A stretch of DNA of 64,000 nucleotides from Gemmatimonadota bacterium (GTDB taxonomy: Bacteria > Gemmatimonadota > Gemmatimonadetes > Gemmatimonadales > Gemmatimonadaceae): the NCBI GenBank assembly GCA_021324635.1, contig JAJPIS010000077.1, forward strand, positions 27,175 to 91,174. Direction: 5' to 3'. The translations under genes were made by a program, and so were the position numbers. The notes below the pieces were generated by a model. That model searched no databases. It was not told the DNA's origin and was given only the letters and a program-made list of their open reading frames with translations. Shown here in pieces: positions 52,621-60,916 of this stretch (within the stretch, counting starts at the first letter, position 1; the number at the start of each line of letters is the position of its first letter).

Positions 52621-53586
52621 TCACGGGACGAGCACGATCTTCCCGAGCGCCGTCGACCCGATGATCCGCTCGTGCGCCTCGGGCGCTGCGCGGAGGGGTA
52701 ACTCCGCCCCGACGATCGGACGGAGCGCCCCGCTCCGTAGCCCGGCGCCGAGCGCCGCCCCGATCTCGGTCGCCTCGGGCCGGCTCACCCCCCAGAGGAG
52801 GACACCCATGACGCTCGCTTCGCGGGTCATGAGATCGCGGGGGGTGATCGTGGCGTCGCCGCGGCTCCCCACGATCACGACCCGGCCGCGCGTCGCGAGC
52901 AGCTTGAGATCCTGACCCAGATTCACGTTCGCCAGCATCTCCAGCACCACGTCGACGCCCTCGCCCTGGGTGGAGTCGAGAATCTGCTGGTGGTAGCCCG
53001 GCGTCCGATGGTTCACGACGACGTCGGCGCCTTCCCGCCTCACGAGGTCGAGGCCCTCCTCGCTCCCGGCGGTCGCGATGACGCGGAGGCCCACGGCCCG
53101 CGCGAACTGGAGGGCGGCGGTCCCGACACCGCCGCTCGCCCCGTGCACGAGGACGCGCTCCCCTGGCCGGGCACGCGCCAACTGGAAGAGCGAGCGGTAC
53201 GCCGTGGCGTACGGGACGTAGATCCCCGCCCCCTGGGCGAACGTGACGTTGTCTGGCAGTCGGTGGACCTGCTCGCGCGTCGCCCGCGCCTTGGCGGCAT
53301 AGGCGCCCGTGACCGTACCCGACGTGAAGACGCGGTCCCCGACCCCGAGATCGGCGACGCCCGCCCCCACCGCCTCGACGACGCCTGCGGCGTCGGACCC
53401 CGGGGTGTAGGGCAGGGCCGGGTTTCTGGCGCCGTAGCTCCCCGCGCGCATGTAGGTGTCGTACGGGTTGACGCCGGCCGCCCGGACGCCGATCACGACT
53501 TCTCCGGGCTGGGGACTGGGATCCGGCACATCCTCCAACGTGAGGACCTCCGGCCCGCCGAATCGGTGCACGCGGATGGCTTGCAT
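52621..53586 (-). CDS. Zinc-independent NADPH:quinone oxidoreductase (zeta-crystallin type)
   Basis: The MDR-family protein has the GroES-like N-terminal half (VRAAGVNPYDTYMRAGSY) and the cofactor motif HGASGGVGTAALQFA; zinc-ligand Cys residues are absent. ATG 53586 (MQAIRVHRFGGPEVL) is the canonical start and gives 321 aa. A TACTCT -10 box (minus strand, 53594-53599) puts +1 at or next to the ATG. Confidence 0.92.
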   Translation of the reverse strand: MQAIRVHRFGGPEVLTLEDVPDPSPQPGEVVIGVRAAGVNPYDTYMRAGSYGARNPALPYTPGSDAAGVVEAVGAGVADLGVGDRVFTSGTVTGAYAAKARATREQVHRLPDNVTFAQGAGIYVPYATAYRSLFQLARARPGERVLVHGASGGVGTAALQFARAVGLRVIATAGSEEGLDLVRREGADVVVNHRTPGYHQQILDSTQGEGVDVVLEMLANVNLGQDLKLLATRGRVVIVGSRGDATITPRDLMTREASVMGVLLWGVSRPEATEIGAALGAGLRSGALRPIVGAELPLRAAPEAHERIIGSTALGKIVLVP

Positions 53587-53657
53587 GGGGATGAGAGTAC
53601 TTCGCTCCTTGGCTAAGTTCCAGCGGCGGCGCGGGGATCCCCGCCCGGCGCGCGGCG

Positions 53658-53686
53658 TTGACAGCCGATCGCACATGGACGAATCT
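53658..53686 (+). promoter_or_regulatory. Promoter candidate of the VanX-like gene
   Basis: TTGACA (53658-53663) and GAATCT (53681-53686) with 17 bp between. Expected +1 is about 53693, which is itself an in-frame ATG, favouring a leaderless start there. Confidence 0.4.
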
Positions 53687-54748
53687 CACCGGATGCCGCT
53701 CTCCGTCCCGCGCGCTCGCCGCGCGAGCCCGCTCCGGGCCGGCGTCCTCGCGACGTCGGTCGCGCTGGCGTCCGTCGCCCCGCTGGCCCGCGGGGTCGCG
53801 CAGCAGGATCTCCGCCCGGGCCCTCGGCCGCCCGATGTGCCGGCCCAGTGGATGCCCCTCATCGGTGACTACGGCCCGCCGTCCGACTCCAATCCGTGGA
53901 TCGTGCTCGAGCGCGGGGGCGCGCTGTTCGTGACGCAAAAGGGCGGGGAGCCCGAAGCGCTGGCCCGACGTGGACCCGACACGTACTCCGCGGCCGGGAC
54001 GCCATCACCGGTTGTACTCCACGCACGCGGCGCTGCCGGCGCGACGATGGTGGTCGGCCAGCTCGCGCTCCCCCGCCGCGACTACGTGGCGGAGACGGGG
54101 AGCTACACCGTGCGGCCTCCGCGGCCGGTGGCCCAGCTCCGGGAGGATGCGCTTCGCGCGAGCCCGCCCGTGGAGGCGGGTCCCTTTCGGGCGCCCGATC
54201 TCGTCGACCTGGCGCGACTGGATCCGGCGATCCATCTCGACGTGCGGTACGCGACCTCGCGCAACTTCCTTCGGACTCCGGTCTACACGGAGGCCCGAGC
54301 GCTGCTCCAGCGTCCGGCCGCGGAGGCGTTGGTCCGGGTCCTCCACAAGCTCGAGCCGCTCGGCTACGGGCTGCTGATCCACGATGCCTATCGCCCGTGG
54401 TACGTGACGAAGATCTTCTGGGACGCGACGCCGCCGGCGGGGAAGATCTTCGTCGCCGATCCGGCGCAGGGCTCCCGGCACAATCGCGGCTGTGCGGTCG
54501 ACCTGACGCTCTACGACCTGGGGACCGGGAAGGCGATCACGATGCCGGGGACGTACGACGAGATGTCGCCGCGATCCTTCCCGACCTATCCCGGCGGCAC
54601 GTCAGTGCAGCGCTGGCATCGGGACCTGCTCCGCGCGGCCATGGAGTCGGAGGGATTCACGGTCTACGAGGCCGAGTGGTGGCACTTCGACTACAAGGAC
54701 TGGAAGGAGTACCCGATCCTCAACGTCCCGTTCGAGAAGCTGCGGTAG
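53675..54748 (+). CDS. Secreted D-Ala-D-Ala dipeptidase (VanX/M15D type)
   Basis: Zinc D,D-dipeptidase that hydrolyses D-alanyl-D-alanine. The zinc motif SRHNRGCAVDLTL (His, Asp) and EWWHFDY (catalytic Glu and His) are intact, and LLIHDAYRPWYVT supplies the conserved Arg. An extra N-terminal domain (about residues 45-155) precedes the catalytic part. The signal peptide shows periplasmic use, unlike cytoplasmic VanX of resistance operons; no vanHA or vanRS is nearby. ATG 53675 is the longest sensible start; ATG 53693 (MPLSVPRARR) is supported by the promoter position. Confidence 0.9.
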   Translation: MDESHRMPLSVPRARRASPLRAGVLATSVALASVAPLARGVAQQDLRPGPRPPDVPAQWMPLIGDYGPPSDSNPWIVLERGGALFVTQKGGEPEALARRGPDTYSAAGTPSPVVLHARGAAGATMVVGQLALPRRDYVAETGSYTVRPPRPVAQLREDALRASPPVEAGPFRAPDLVDLARLDPAIHLDVRYATSRNFLRTPVYTEARALLQRPAAEALVRVLHKLEPLGYGLLIHDAYRPWYVTKIFWDATPPAGKIFVADPAQGSRHNRGCAVDLTLYDLGTGKAITMPGTYDEMSPRSFPTYPGGTSVQRWHRDLLRAAMESEGFTVYEAEWWHFDYKDWKEYPILNVPFEKLR

Positions 54749-54812
54749 CGGGGGCCCGGTGCGGCCGACCGGATGGCACGCTCGCGCCGTCGGGCTCTGA
54801 CCCGATCCCGGC

Positions 54813-57401
54813 CTACTGCCGCAGGGCGCGGACGGCGTCGACGGCTGCGGCCCGGCGTGCCGGGACGTAGGCCGCCACGCTCGCGACCGCGAGCAGGAGC
54901 GCCACGCCGGCGGTGAGGGCGACGGGGTCGAGCGGCGACACGCCGTACAGGAGGGCCCCGATCGAGCGGCCGAGGCCGAGCGCGGCGAGCACACCGATCA
55001 GCGTGCCGACGCCGGCGAGTCCCACCGCCTCGCCGAGGACGAGGCCGAGGATCCGGCGCGACGAGGCACCGAGGGCGAGCCGGATACTGACCTCCTTCGT
55101 GCGCGCGCGTGCCACGTGGCTCATGACGCCGAAGATGCCGAGGCCGGCGAGCACGACGGCGACGACGGCAAAGGCGCCGAGGACGGCGAGGATCGTGCGC
55201 GCCGGCCCGGTCGATTGGGCGAGCAGCTCGTCGAGGGTCGTCACGGAGGCGACCGGCATCGAGCCGTTGATCGTGGCGAGCTCGCGGCGAGCGCGCCCGA
55301 GGAGCGCGCGCGGGGACGACCCCGTCTCGAGCACGAACGCGACGCCACCGGTCGGGGCCTGCGCGTACGGCAGATACAGGACGGGCGTCGGCGGCCGGTC
55401 CAGTCCCGCGTCATGAACGTCGGCGACCACGCCCACGATCTCGCGCAGCACAGGCCCGCTGTCGAAGCTGACCGTGATCTGTTGCCCGACGGGGTTCGCC
55501 CCGGGCCAGTACTGCCGCGCAAATGCCGCGCTCACGATGGCGACCTGGGGATGGGTCGCGTCGTCGGTCGGCAGAAAGGCGCGTCCGGTCCGGAGCCCGA
55601 TGTGGAGCGCCGCGAAATATCCGGGCGAGATGGCCGCCGTACGGACGGTGGGGCGTGCCCGCGCCGAGCCGAGCGGCCGGTCACGGATCTCGAACGACGA
55701 CTGCACCGGGCCGATGTCGCCGCCGAAGGGGAGCGCGGTCGTGACGGCGGCGAACCGGACCCCCGGGAGGGCCGCGAATCGAGCCTCGACCGTGCGGGCG
55801 AACTGCGCGCGCAGCGAATCAGCCGGGTAGAGCGATTCGGTTTGCAGCGTGATCGCGAGGACGTTCTCGGGCGTGAATCCCGGGTCGACGCGCAGGAGCG
55901 CGCGCACACTCCGGACGAACAGCCCCGCACCGACGACGAGGATGACCGCCAGGGCGACTTCGGCCACGACCAGCGTGCGCTGCACGCGTCGGCGTCGGTG
56001 CGGGGGCCGGAGCGGGGCGAGGGCCATGGCGAGGGCGATGACGGCCGCGAACAGGACCGCGGGTAATCCGATGTGCATCTCGCCGGCGCGCGGGAGGAGC
56101 CCGGCGGCCACGCCGCGGATATCCCGCAGCGCAACGGACGCCGCGACCAGGCTGAGAGCGAACGCCACCCCGGCGAGCAGCAGGTGCTCGGCCACGATCT
56201 GCCGCGCGATCCGCCACCGACCGGCCCCCAGTGCCGCGCGAATCGCCAGCTCGCCCTCCCGCTCCACCGCGCGCGCGAAGAGCAGCGTCGTGAGGTTCGC
56301 GCCCGTCAGGAGCAGGAGCAGGCCCACCGACCCGAAGAGCACGAGGAGCCGCGCCCGCACGCTGCCCACCAGGTATGTCCGGAGCGGCGTGAGGGCGACC
56401 CCGAGATCGCGATCGACGGTGGGATATTCCTGCCCCAGCACCGCGGCCAGGCGGCTCATGTCGGCCCGTGCGCCGTCGATCGTCACGCCGGGCGCGAGGC
56501 GTCCAACGACGGTGTAGAAGGCGGCGTTGCGCTCCAGCAGCTCGGCGGGCTCGGGAATCTTGGGGACCCAGACGCCGGGACGCGGCGGAAACTCCACGCC
56601 GGGCGGCATGACGCCGATCACCTGGCGGGGCTCGTCATTCATGATCAGGACCTTGCCGACCAGGCTCGAGTCCGCGTTGAAGCGCGTGCTCCAGGTCTGG
56701 TAGTCGAGCACGACGACCCGCGCCCGCCCGCGCTGGTATTCGTCGGCGGAGAACGTGCGTCCGAGGAGCGGCCGGGCGCGCAGAACATCGAAGAACCCCT
56801 CCGTCACGCGCCAGGCCGGGATGCGCTCGGGTCCTTCGGGCGTGGTGAGGCGCATGCCGAACGGCTCGATGGCGGCGAGCGCGCTGAACGAGCGCGAGCG
56901 CGCGCGCCAGTCGAGAAAGTTGGGGAGCGACGCCGGGCCCTGCTCGCGTCCACGTGAACGCTCGGTCTGCGAGACCGTGACGATGCGGTCCGGCTCACCG
57001 TAGGGGAGCGGCGCCCACAGCACGCCATAGACGACCCCGAAGATCGTGGTCGCGCTGGCGAGGCCGATCACGAGCGTCAGCACGACGACGGCGGCGAAGC
57101 CCGGGCGGCGACGCAGCGCGCGAGCGGCGAAGACGAGGTCGCGACGGAGCTCGTCCACCGCTTCGCCGCCGCGAATCGTGCGGACCGCATCCTTGACCAT
57201 GTCGATCCTGCCGAAGCGGCGGCGCGCGACGACGGCGGCCGCCTGGGGATCGAGGCCTTGCCGCACGAGCTCGGTGGCTTCGAGCGAGAGGTGCAGCTCG
57301 ATCTCGTCGTCCAGGTCGCGTTCGGCGCGGCTCCGGAAGAGAATGGCGCGGATCCGACGCAGCCGCGGCAGGAGGCCGAGGGGATCAGCCGACGGGCGCA
57401 T
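54813..57401 (-). CDS. ADOP-family ABC transporter permease (MacB/FtsX-like)
   Basis: An 862-aa permease typical of Acidobacteria and Gemmatimonadota. A cytoplasmic N-terminal helical region (RAERDLDDEIELHLSLEATE) is followed by two FtsX-type units, each with a MacB periplasmic core and membrane helices; the conserved ELAIRAALGAGRWRI and EVSIRLALGASSRRIL coupling motifs mark them. It overlaps the padR stop by 1 nt (TGATG). No ATPase gene is adjacent, so the partner must be elsewhere. Confidence 0.93.
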   Translation of the reverse strand: MRPSADPLGLLPRLRRIRAILFRSRAERDLDDEIELHLSLEATELVRQGLDPQAAAVVARRRFGRIDMVKDAVRTIRGGEAVDELRRDLVFAARALRRRPGFAAVVVLTLVIGLASATTIFGVVYGVLWAPLPYGEPDRIVTVSQTERSRGREQGPASLPNFLDWRARSRSFSALAAIEPFGMRLTTPEGPERIPAWRVTEGFFDVLRARPLLGRTFSADEYQRGRARVVVLDYQTWSTRFNADSSLVGKVLIMNDEPRQVIGVMPPGVEFPPRPGVWVPKIPEPAELLERNAAFYTVVGRLAPGVTIDGARADMSRLAAVLGQEYPTVDRDLGVALTPLRTYLVGSVRARLLVLFGSVGLLLLLTGANLTTLLFARAVEREGELAIRAALGAGRWRIARQIVAEHLLLAGVAFALSLVAASVALRDIRGVAAGLLPRAGEMHIGLPAVLFAAVIALAMALAPLRPPHRRRRVQRTLVVAEVALAVILVVGAGLFVRSVRALLRVDPGFTPENVLAITLQTESLYPADSLRAQFARTVEARFAALPGVRFAAVTTALPFGGDIGPVQSSFEIRDRPLGSARARPTVRTAAISPGYFAALHIGLRTGRAFLPTDDATHPQVAIVSAAFARQYWPGANPVGQQITVSFDSGPVLREIVGVVADVHDAGLDRPPTPVLYLPYAQAPTGGVAFVLETGSSPRALLGRARRELATINGSMPVASVTTLDELLAQSTGPARTILAVLGAFAVVAVVLAGLGIFGVMSHVARARTKEVSIRLALGASSRRILGLVLGEAVGLAGVGTLIGVLAALGLGRSIGALLYGVSPLDPVALTAGVALLLAVASVAAYVPARRAAAVDAVRALRQ

Positions 57402-57730
57402 CAGGCGGGGCTCAGCACCTGAGAGACCGCCGCCACGAACGCGTGCCAGCCGCGCTCCTCGCGCTCGCAGGCGCGCCGGCCCTGCGGCGTCAGGCGGTAG
57501 ACCTTGGCTCGCCGCCCCGTTTCGGCCACCGTCCACTCGGCGGTGAGCCAGCCTTCGCGCTCCAGTCGGTGGAGCGCGGGGTAGAGCGAGCCCTGATTGA
57601 CCTGAAGCACATCACCCGACCGTTCGCGGATGCGGCGCGAGATCGCCCACCCGTGGAGCGGCTCGTGCGCGAGCGTCCGGAGCACCAGGAGATCCAGCGT
57701 GCCCTGAAGCCGATCGTCGGGACTGGCCAC
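57401..57730 (-). CDS. PadR-family transcriptional regulator
   Basis: A 109-aa winged-helix repressor: LQGTLDLLVLRTLAHEPLHG, ISRRIRERSGDVLQVNQGSLYPALHRLEREGWL, here cited in pieces, and VYRLTPQGRRACE. It is the usual partner of ADOP permeases and probably represses its own operon. A GTG start at 57730 coincides with the predicted +1. Confidence 0.93.
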   Translation of the reverse strand: MASPDDRLQGTLDLLVLRTLAHEPLHGWAISRRIRERSGDVLQVNQGSLYPALHRLEREGWLTAEWTVAETGRRAKVYRLTPQGRRACEREERGWHAFVAAVSQVLSPA

Positions 57731-57735
57731 GCCCT

Positions 57736-57763
57736 ATTGTTGTCGACAGGCGACACCATGTCA
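57736..57763 (-). promoter_or_regulatory. padR promoter with overlapping operator
   Basis: On the minus strand TTGACA (57763-57758), a 17-bp spacer and AACAAT (57741-57736). The spacer contains TGTCG-N5-CGACA, a probable PadR site. Expected +1 is the GTG start codon, so the mRNA would be leaderless. Confidence 0.6.
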
Positions 57764-57899
57764 AGAGCCCGGTCTCCGGGGCGACGGCGTCCCCGGGGGG
57801 AAGCGGCCGGGACCGAGGGGGCTCGCTTGCGGCGTCGCACCGTCTCGACCAATGTGCAGGCCCAGGCTGCGCCAACTCTCGACCGACCGGAGGCGCCCA

Positions 57900-58211
57900 A
57901 TGTACCTCGTCCGCGACATCATGTACTGCAAGCCCGGCAAAGTCCGAGCGATGGTGGAGAAGTTCACCGGCATGGCACGGCTCGGCGAGCGAGTCGGGAT
58001 GCCGAAAATGCGCATCATGACCGACCTGTGCGCTGAGCGATACTGGACCGTCGTCGCGGAGATGGAAGTGCCGAGCCTCAAGGCGTTCGAGGACATGATG
58101 GGCATGCCCCAGGGCACGTCCGACGACGCGAAGGAGTTCGAGCGGGTCATGAAGGGATATCACGACCTCGTCGAGCAGGGCCGACGCGAGATCTACAAGA
58201 TCGAGGGGTAG
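57900..58211 (+). CDS. Small dimeric alpha/beta-barrel protein (NIPSNAP-like)
   Basis: A 103-aa protein with the ferredoxin-like beta-alpha-beta pattern of the dimeric alpha/beta-barrel superfamily: MYLVRDIMYCKPGKVRAMVE, RIMTDLCAERYWTVVAEMEV and SLKAFEDMM. Function unknown. ATG 57900 has GGAGGC upstream. It follows the PadR promoter region divergently. Confidence 0.75.
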   Translation: MYLVRDIMYCKPGKVRAMVEKFTGMARLGERVGMPKMRIMTDLCAERYWTVVAEMEVPSLKAFEDMMGMPQGTSDDAKEFERVMKGYHDLVEQGRREIYKIEG

Positions 58212-58245
58212 TCGGCCCGGCGCGTGGAGCTGGAACCGGGCCGAC

Positions 58246-59238
58246 TCAGGGCGGCTCACCGGGCCGTCGCCGGCAGCGGCGGAGCGACGCGAGTGTCGCG
58301 CGGAGTCCCCTCAGGCTGTCGAGCGGCACGGCGCCGATCTCGTGCAGCGACGACGCGTACGTCGTCGCGGCGGCGCCGCCGACCAGCACGGTGACATCCT
58401 CTGGCAAGGCCTGCCGAAGGCGGCGCATCTCGTCGCCGATCGCGGGATCGCCCGTCGGGTACACGACGCTCAGCGCCACGCCCCGCGCCCGCGTCCGAAT
58501 CGCGGCCTCAGCGATGTCCTCGGCGGGCAGGTCGGCGCCGAGGTAGGTGACCCGCCACCCCTCGGCCGCCGCGGCGGCCGCCACGAGCAGTGCGCCAAAC
58601 TCGTGGACCTGGCCGGTGGGGGTCGCGACCACGAGGTTCGCCGTGGCGAACGGCGAGCTCGCACTCTCGACGATGCGTTCCAGCACGCGGCGGAGCACGG
58701 CCCCGGCGAGGTGCTCATGCACAGGACGCAGCGTGCCTTCCCGCCAGCCGGTGCCAACGCGCTCGAGTAACGGGACGATGACCGTGTCCAGGAGCGCCGC
58801 GACGGGGAGCGCGATCACCGCGCGGCGGAGCACGGCATCGACTGCCGTCGCATCGAGCCGGGCGACTGCCCGAAATGCGTCGTCCAGGAAATCACTGGCC
58901 GACGGGGGTACGCCGCCGTCAGGGGCCGGCGAGCCCGGGCTCCCGCGTCCCGCCTCGGCGTCGGCGCTCCCGTCGCGCCGGACGAGGGCGGCGAGTGCGT
59001 CCGTGGGCAGGTCGGCCACCTGGCCAATGCTCCGGCCCGCCAGCGTCGCGCGATAGAGCAGCCGCAGTCGCTCGATGTCGGCGTCGGAGTACAGGCGCCG
59101 GCCACTCGCCGATCGTGCCGGCGCAACGACCTCGTACCGCCGCTCCCAGGCCCGTAAGAGATCGGCGCTCAGCCCGGTGCGGCGGGTCACGACCCGCATC
59201 GGGTGGTGGTGCTGCGTGGACCGGGCCGAGCGCGCCAT
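58246..59238 (-). CDS. MerR-type regulator with B12-binding light-sensor domain (CarH/LitR-like)
   Basis: The N-terminal MerR helix-turn-helix (VVTRRTGLSADLLRAWERRY, about 15-80) is joined by a low-complexity linker to a B12-binding helical bundle and a Rossmann-type cobalamin domain. The four-helix part has the CarH signature W-x9-EH (WREGTLRPVHEH), and the cobalamin lower ligand His lies in PTGQVHEFG. CarH binds adenosylcobalamin as a dark repressor and releases DNA in light. The length of 330 aa is typical. The ATG 59238 matches a predicted +1; ATG 59199 (MRVVTRRTG) is an alternative. The gene is divergent from hsp20. Confidence 0.88.
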   Translation of the reverse strand: MARSARSTQHHHPMRVVTRRTGLSADLLRAWERRYEVVAPARSASGRRLYSDADIERLRLLYRATLAGRSIGQVADLPTDALAALVRRDGSADAEAGRGSPGSPAPDGGVPPSASDFLDDAFRAVARLDATAVDAVLRRAVIALPVAALLDTVIVPLLERVGTGWREGTLRPVHEHLAGAVLRRVLERIVESASSPFATANLVVATPTGQVHEFGALLVAAAAAAEGWRVTYLGADLPAEDIAEAAIRTRARGVALSVVYPTGDPAIGDEMRRLRQALPEDVTVLVGGAAATTYASSLHEIGAVPLDSLRGLRATLASLRRCRRRPGEPP

Positions 59239-59244
59239 CCGTCA

Positions 59245-59274
59245 ATGCTAGCGGGGCCAGGCACGGGATGTCAA
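59245..59274 (-). promoter_or_regulatory. Promoter of the CarH-like gene
   Basis: TTGACA (minus strand, 59274-59269), 18 bp, TAGCAT (59250-59245). The +1 falls on ATG 59238. Its -35 is one arm of a perfect TGTCAAG/CTTGACA inverted repeat whose other arm is the hsp20 -35. Confidence 0.6.
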
Positions 59275-59295
59275 GATCGTGTATTGGACAGAAGC

Positions 59296-59324
59296 TTGAC
59301 AAACCGCGTCCGCCGACCTACGTT
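59296..59324 (+). promoter_or_regulatory. Promoter of hsp20
   Basis: TTGACA (59296-59301), 17 bp, TACGTT (59319-59324). The leader to ATG 59406 would be about 75 nt. No CIRCE element is seen. Confidence 0.6.
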
Positions 59325-59405
59325 GACGGAAAGGACGCTGGAGGCCATCGGGACCCGGTTGTCCGGTGCGGTTGCGGGTGGGGCCCCTACGAGAGCGAGG
59401 CATGT

Positions 59406-59936
59406 ATGGTGTACGCCACGACGACTCCAACCGCGCCGGTCTTCGGATTGCGACGCGAGATCGACAGGTTGTTCGAGGATGCGTTCCGCCTCGGGCACGC
59501 GGGACGGGGTGACTGGAGCCCGGCCGTCGATGTCCGTGAGCTCGACCAGCAGTTGCTCTTCGCGATCGAAATCCCGGGCATCGCGCAGAGCGATGTCGAG
59601 GTGACGACCGCCAACGGGGTGTTGACGGTGCGGGGCGAGCGGACGGAGGAGCGCCGGGAGGCCGAGGAAGGGCGCTTTCACCTCGCCGAGCGAAGCTACG
59701 GGTCGTTCATTCGCAGGTTCCAACTGCCGCCGGGTGTCAAGGGCGAGGAGATCAGCGCCCACGTCGAGAATGGTGTGCTCACCATTCGTGTCCCGAAGGC
59801 GGACCTACCGGAGGCGAGGCAGATCGAGATCACCTCGAGCCTGGGCGGGGCCAAGCACACGCAGAAGGTTCTGGCTGGAGTCGGCGCCACCGGGGCGACA
59901 CCGGCGATTGCCGGCAGGGCGGTCCGGACGAAGTAA
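59406..59936 (+). CDS. Small heat shock protein Hsp20
   Basis: ATP-independent holdase. The alpha-crystallin domain runs about residues 45-145 (SPAVDVRELDQQLLFAIEIPG, GVLTVRGER, FIRRFQLPPGV, HVENGVLTIRVPK), and a C-terminal extension of about 30 residues follows. ATG 59406 (MVYATTTP) is preferred; ATG 59402 is out of frame. Divergent from the CarH-like regulator with mirrored promoters. Product 176 aa. Confidence 0.93.
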   Translation: MVYATTTPTAPVFGLRREIDRLFEDAFRLGHAGRGDWSPAVDVRELDQQLLFAIEIPGIAQSDVEVTTANGVLTVRGERTEERREAEEGRFHLAERSYGSFIRRFQLPPGVKGEEISAHVENGVLTIRVPKADLPEARQIEITSSLGGAKHTQKVLAGVGATGATPAIAGRAVRTK

Positions 59937-60065
59937 AGCACTGCGCGGGTCCGGTCACTGGGTCTGGTCACCGGGCCCGGACATGAGAGCGGCGCAGGGG
60001 CATTGGCCCTGCGCCGTGGTCTCCCGGCACCTGCGCACCATCGTCGACGGCAGGGGCGGCGGCGC

Positions 60066-60098
60066 GGGAGGGGGAGGGGGAGGGGGGAGGGGGACGGG
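60066..60098 (+). repeat. G-run tract with quadruplex potential
   Basis: Six runs of 3-6 G separated mostly by A, in the gap between hsp20 and the next gene. Confidence 0.6.
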
Positions 60099-60198
60099 TC
60101 AGTGGACGCACCAGATCGATCGGGGGGAGTGCGGCACCGTTCACCTCGACGACTCGATCGCCGAACGCCCGATGCTCAACGTCTAGTGGGGTCACGCC

Positions 60199-60594
60199 AT
60201 GCGCCACGCGATTCGCTACGAAGGTGGGTTCGAGCTGAATTACTCCACACTCCGCCCCGGCGCAGTCGAGTTCGAGGGCGACGAGGGGGGCCGGTACGCC
60301 ATGCCCGCGTGGCCGGCGGATATCGACGGGTTCCGATTCGGCTTCATGGAGCGGCGGGGCAAGCGCTTCGTCGCCGTACGGGCGCAGTACGGCGACACCG
60401 ATGTCGTCCTCACGAACGTGGTGCCGATCGACGCCTCACGGCACTTGAATGGGCGTCGCGTGGGAGGCGAGGTGATCACCCTGTCCGACGACTCGGCGGG
60501 CGCGCTGCTCGGCGACATGATCGAGGCGAACCCCGCGCAGCGCCCCGTCCTCATCGCGGCGCGGGACCAGATCCGACGGACGCTCGACCGCTAG
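60199..60594 (+). CDS. Hypothetical protein, 131 aa
   Basis: I recognise no family. The protein is soluble, with beta-rich N-terminal half (GGFELNYSTLRPGAVEFEG) and a basic C-terminal helix (AARDQIRRTLDR). Codon use and a clear ATG support coding. It shares direction with the small protein that follows after 70 bp. Confidence 0.6.
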   Translation: MRHAIRYEGGFELNYSTLRPGAVEFEGDEGGRYAMPAWPADIDGFRFGFMERRGKRFVAVRAQYGDTDVVLTNVVPIDASRHLNGRRVGGEVITLSDDSAGALLGDMIEANPAQRPVLIAARDQIRRTLDR

Positions 60595-60664
60595 TGCCGG
60601 TCGGCGCTCGGAACCGAGCTCGAGCCGCTGAACCCGCGCAGAGCACGGCCGGGCACACGGGAGC

Positions 60665-60862
60665 ATGGGATCGATGAAGAATCCATACGCAGCCTACCGA
60701 GGCACGCCCCTCTGGAAGGCCGTCGCGAGCGCGCTCGCGGACCTTCAGGCGAGCGGTGAGGTGCGGGTGGACACCGCGCCGGATTACGTGATCGGCTACG
60801 TCTGCCGCGAGCTCGACGCCAAGTCGGTCGTCACGCCCGCCGCGGTCACGTCGGGGCCGTAG
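60665..60862 (+). CDS. Small conserved hypothetical protein, 65 aa
   Basis: The sequence NPYAAYRGTPLWKAVASALA followed by DYVIGYVCRELDAKSV recalls a widespread family of 65-75-aa unknown proteins. ATG 60674 (MKNPY) is an equally possible start. Confidence 0.65.
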   Translation: MGSMKNPYAAYRGTPLWKAVASALADLQASGEVRVDTAPDYVIGYVCRELDAKSVVTPAAVTSGP

Positions 60863-60916
60863 CATGATGCGCCGCGCGGGCCGGCCGCCCGCGCGGCACA
60901 CCAGGCGGGCGCGCGA

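Noticed and set aside
53675..54748. Vancomycin-resistance vanX
   Set aside because: It is secreted, has an extra domain and lacks vanHA/RS neighbours; a scavenging dipeptidase is the better reading.
59238..59406. CIRCE or a ROSE-type thermosensor ahead of hsp20
   Set aside because: No TTAGCACTC-type repeat or U(U/C)GCU hairpin near the start codon was seen.
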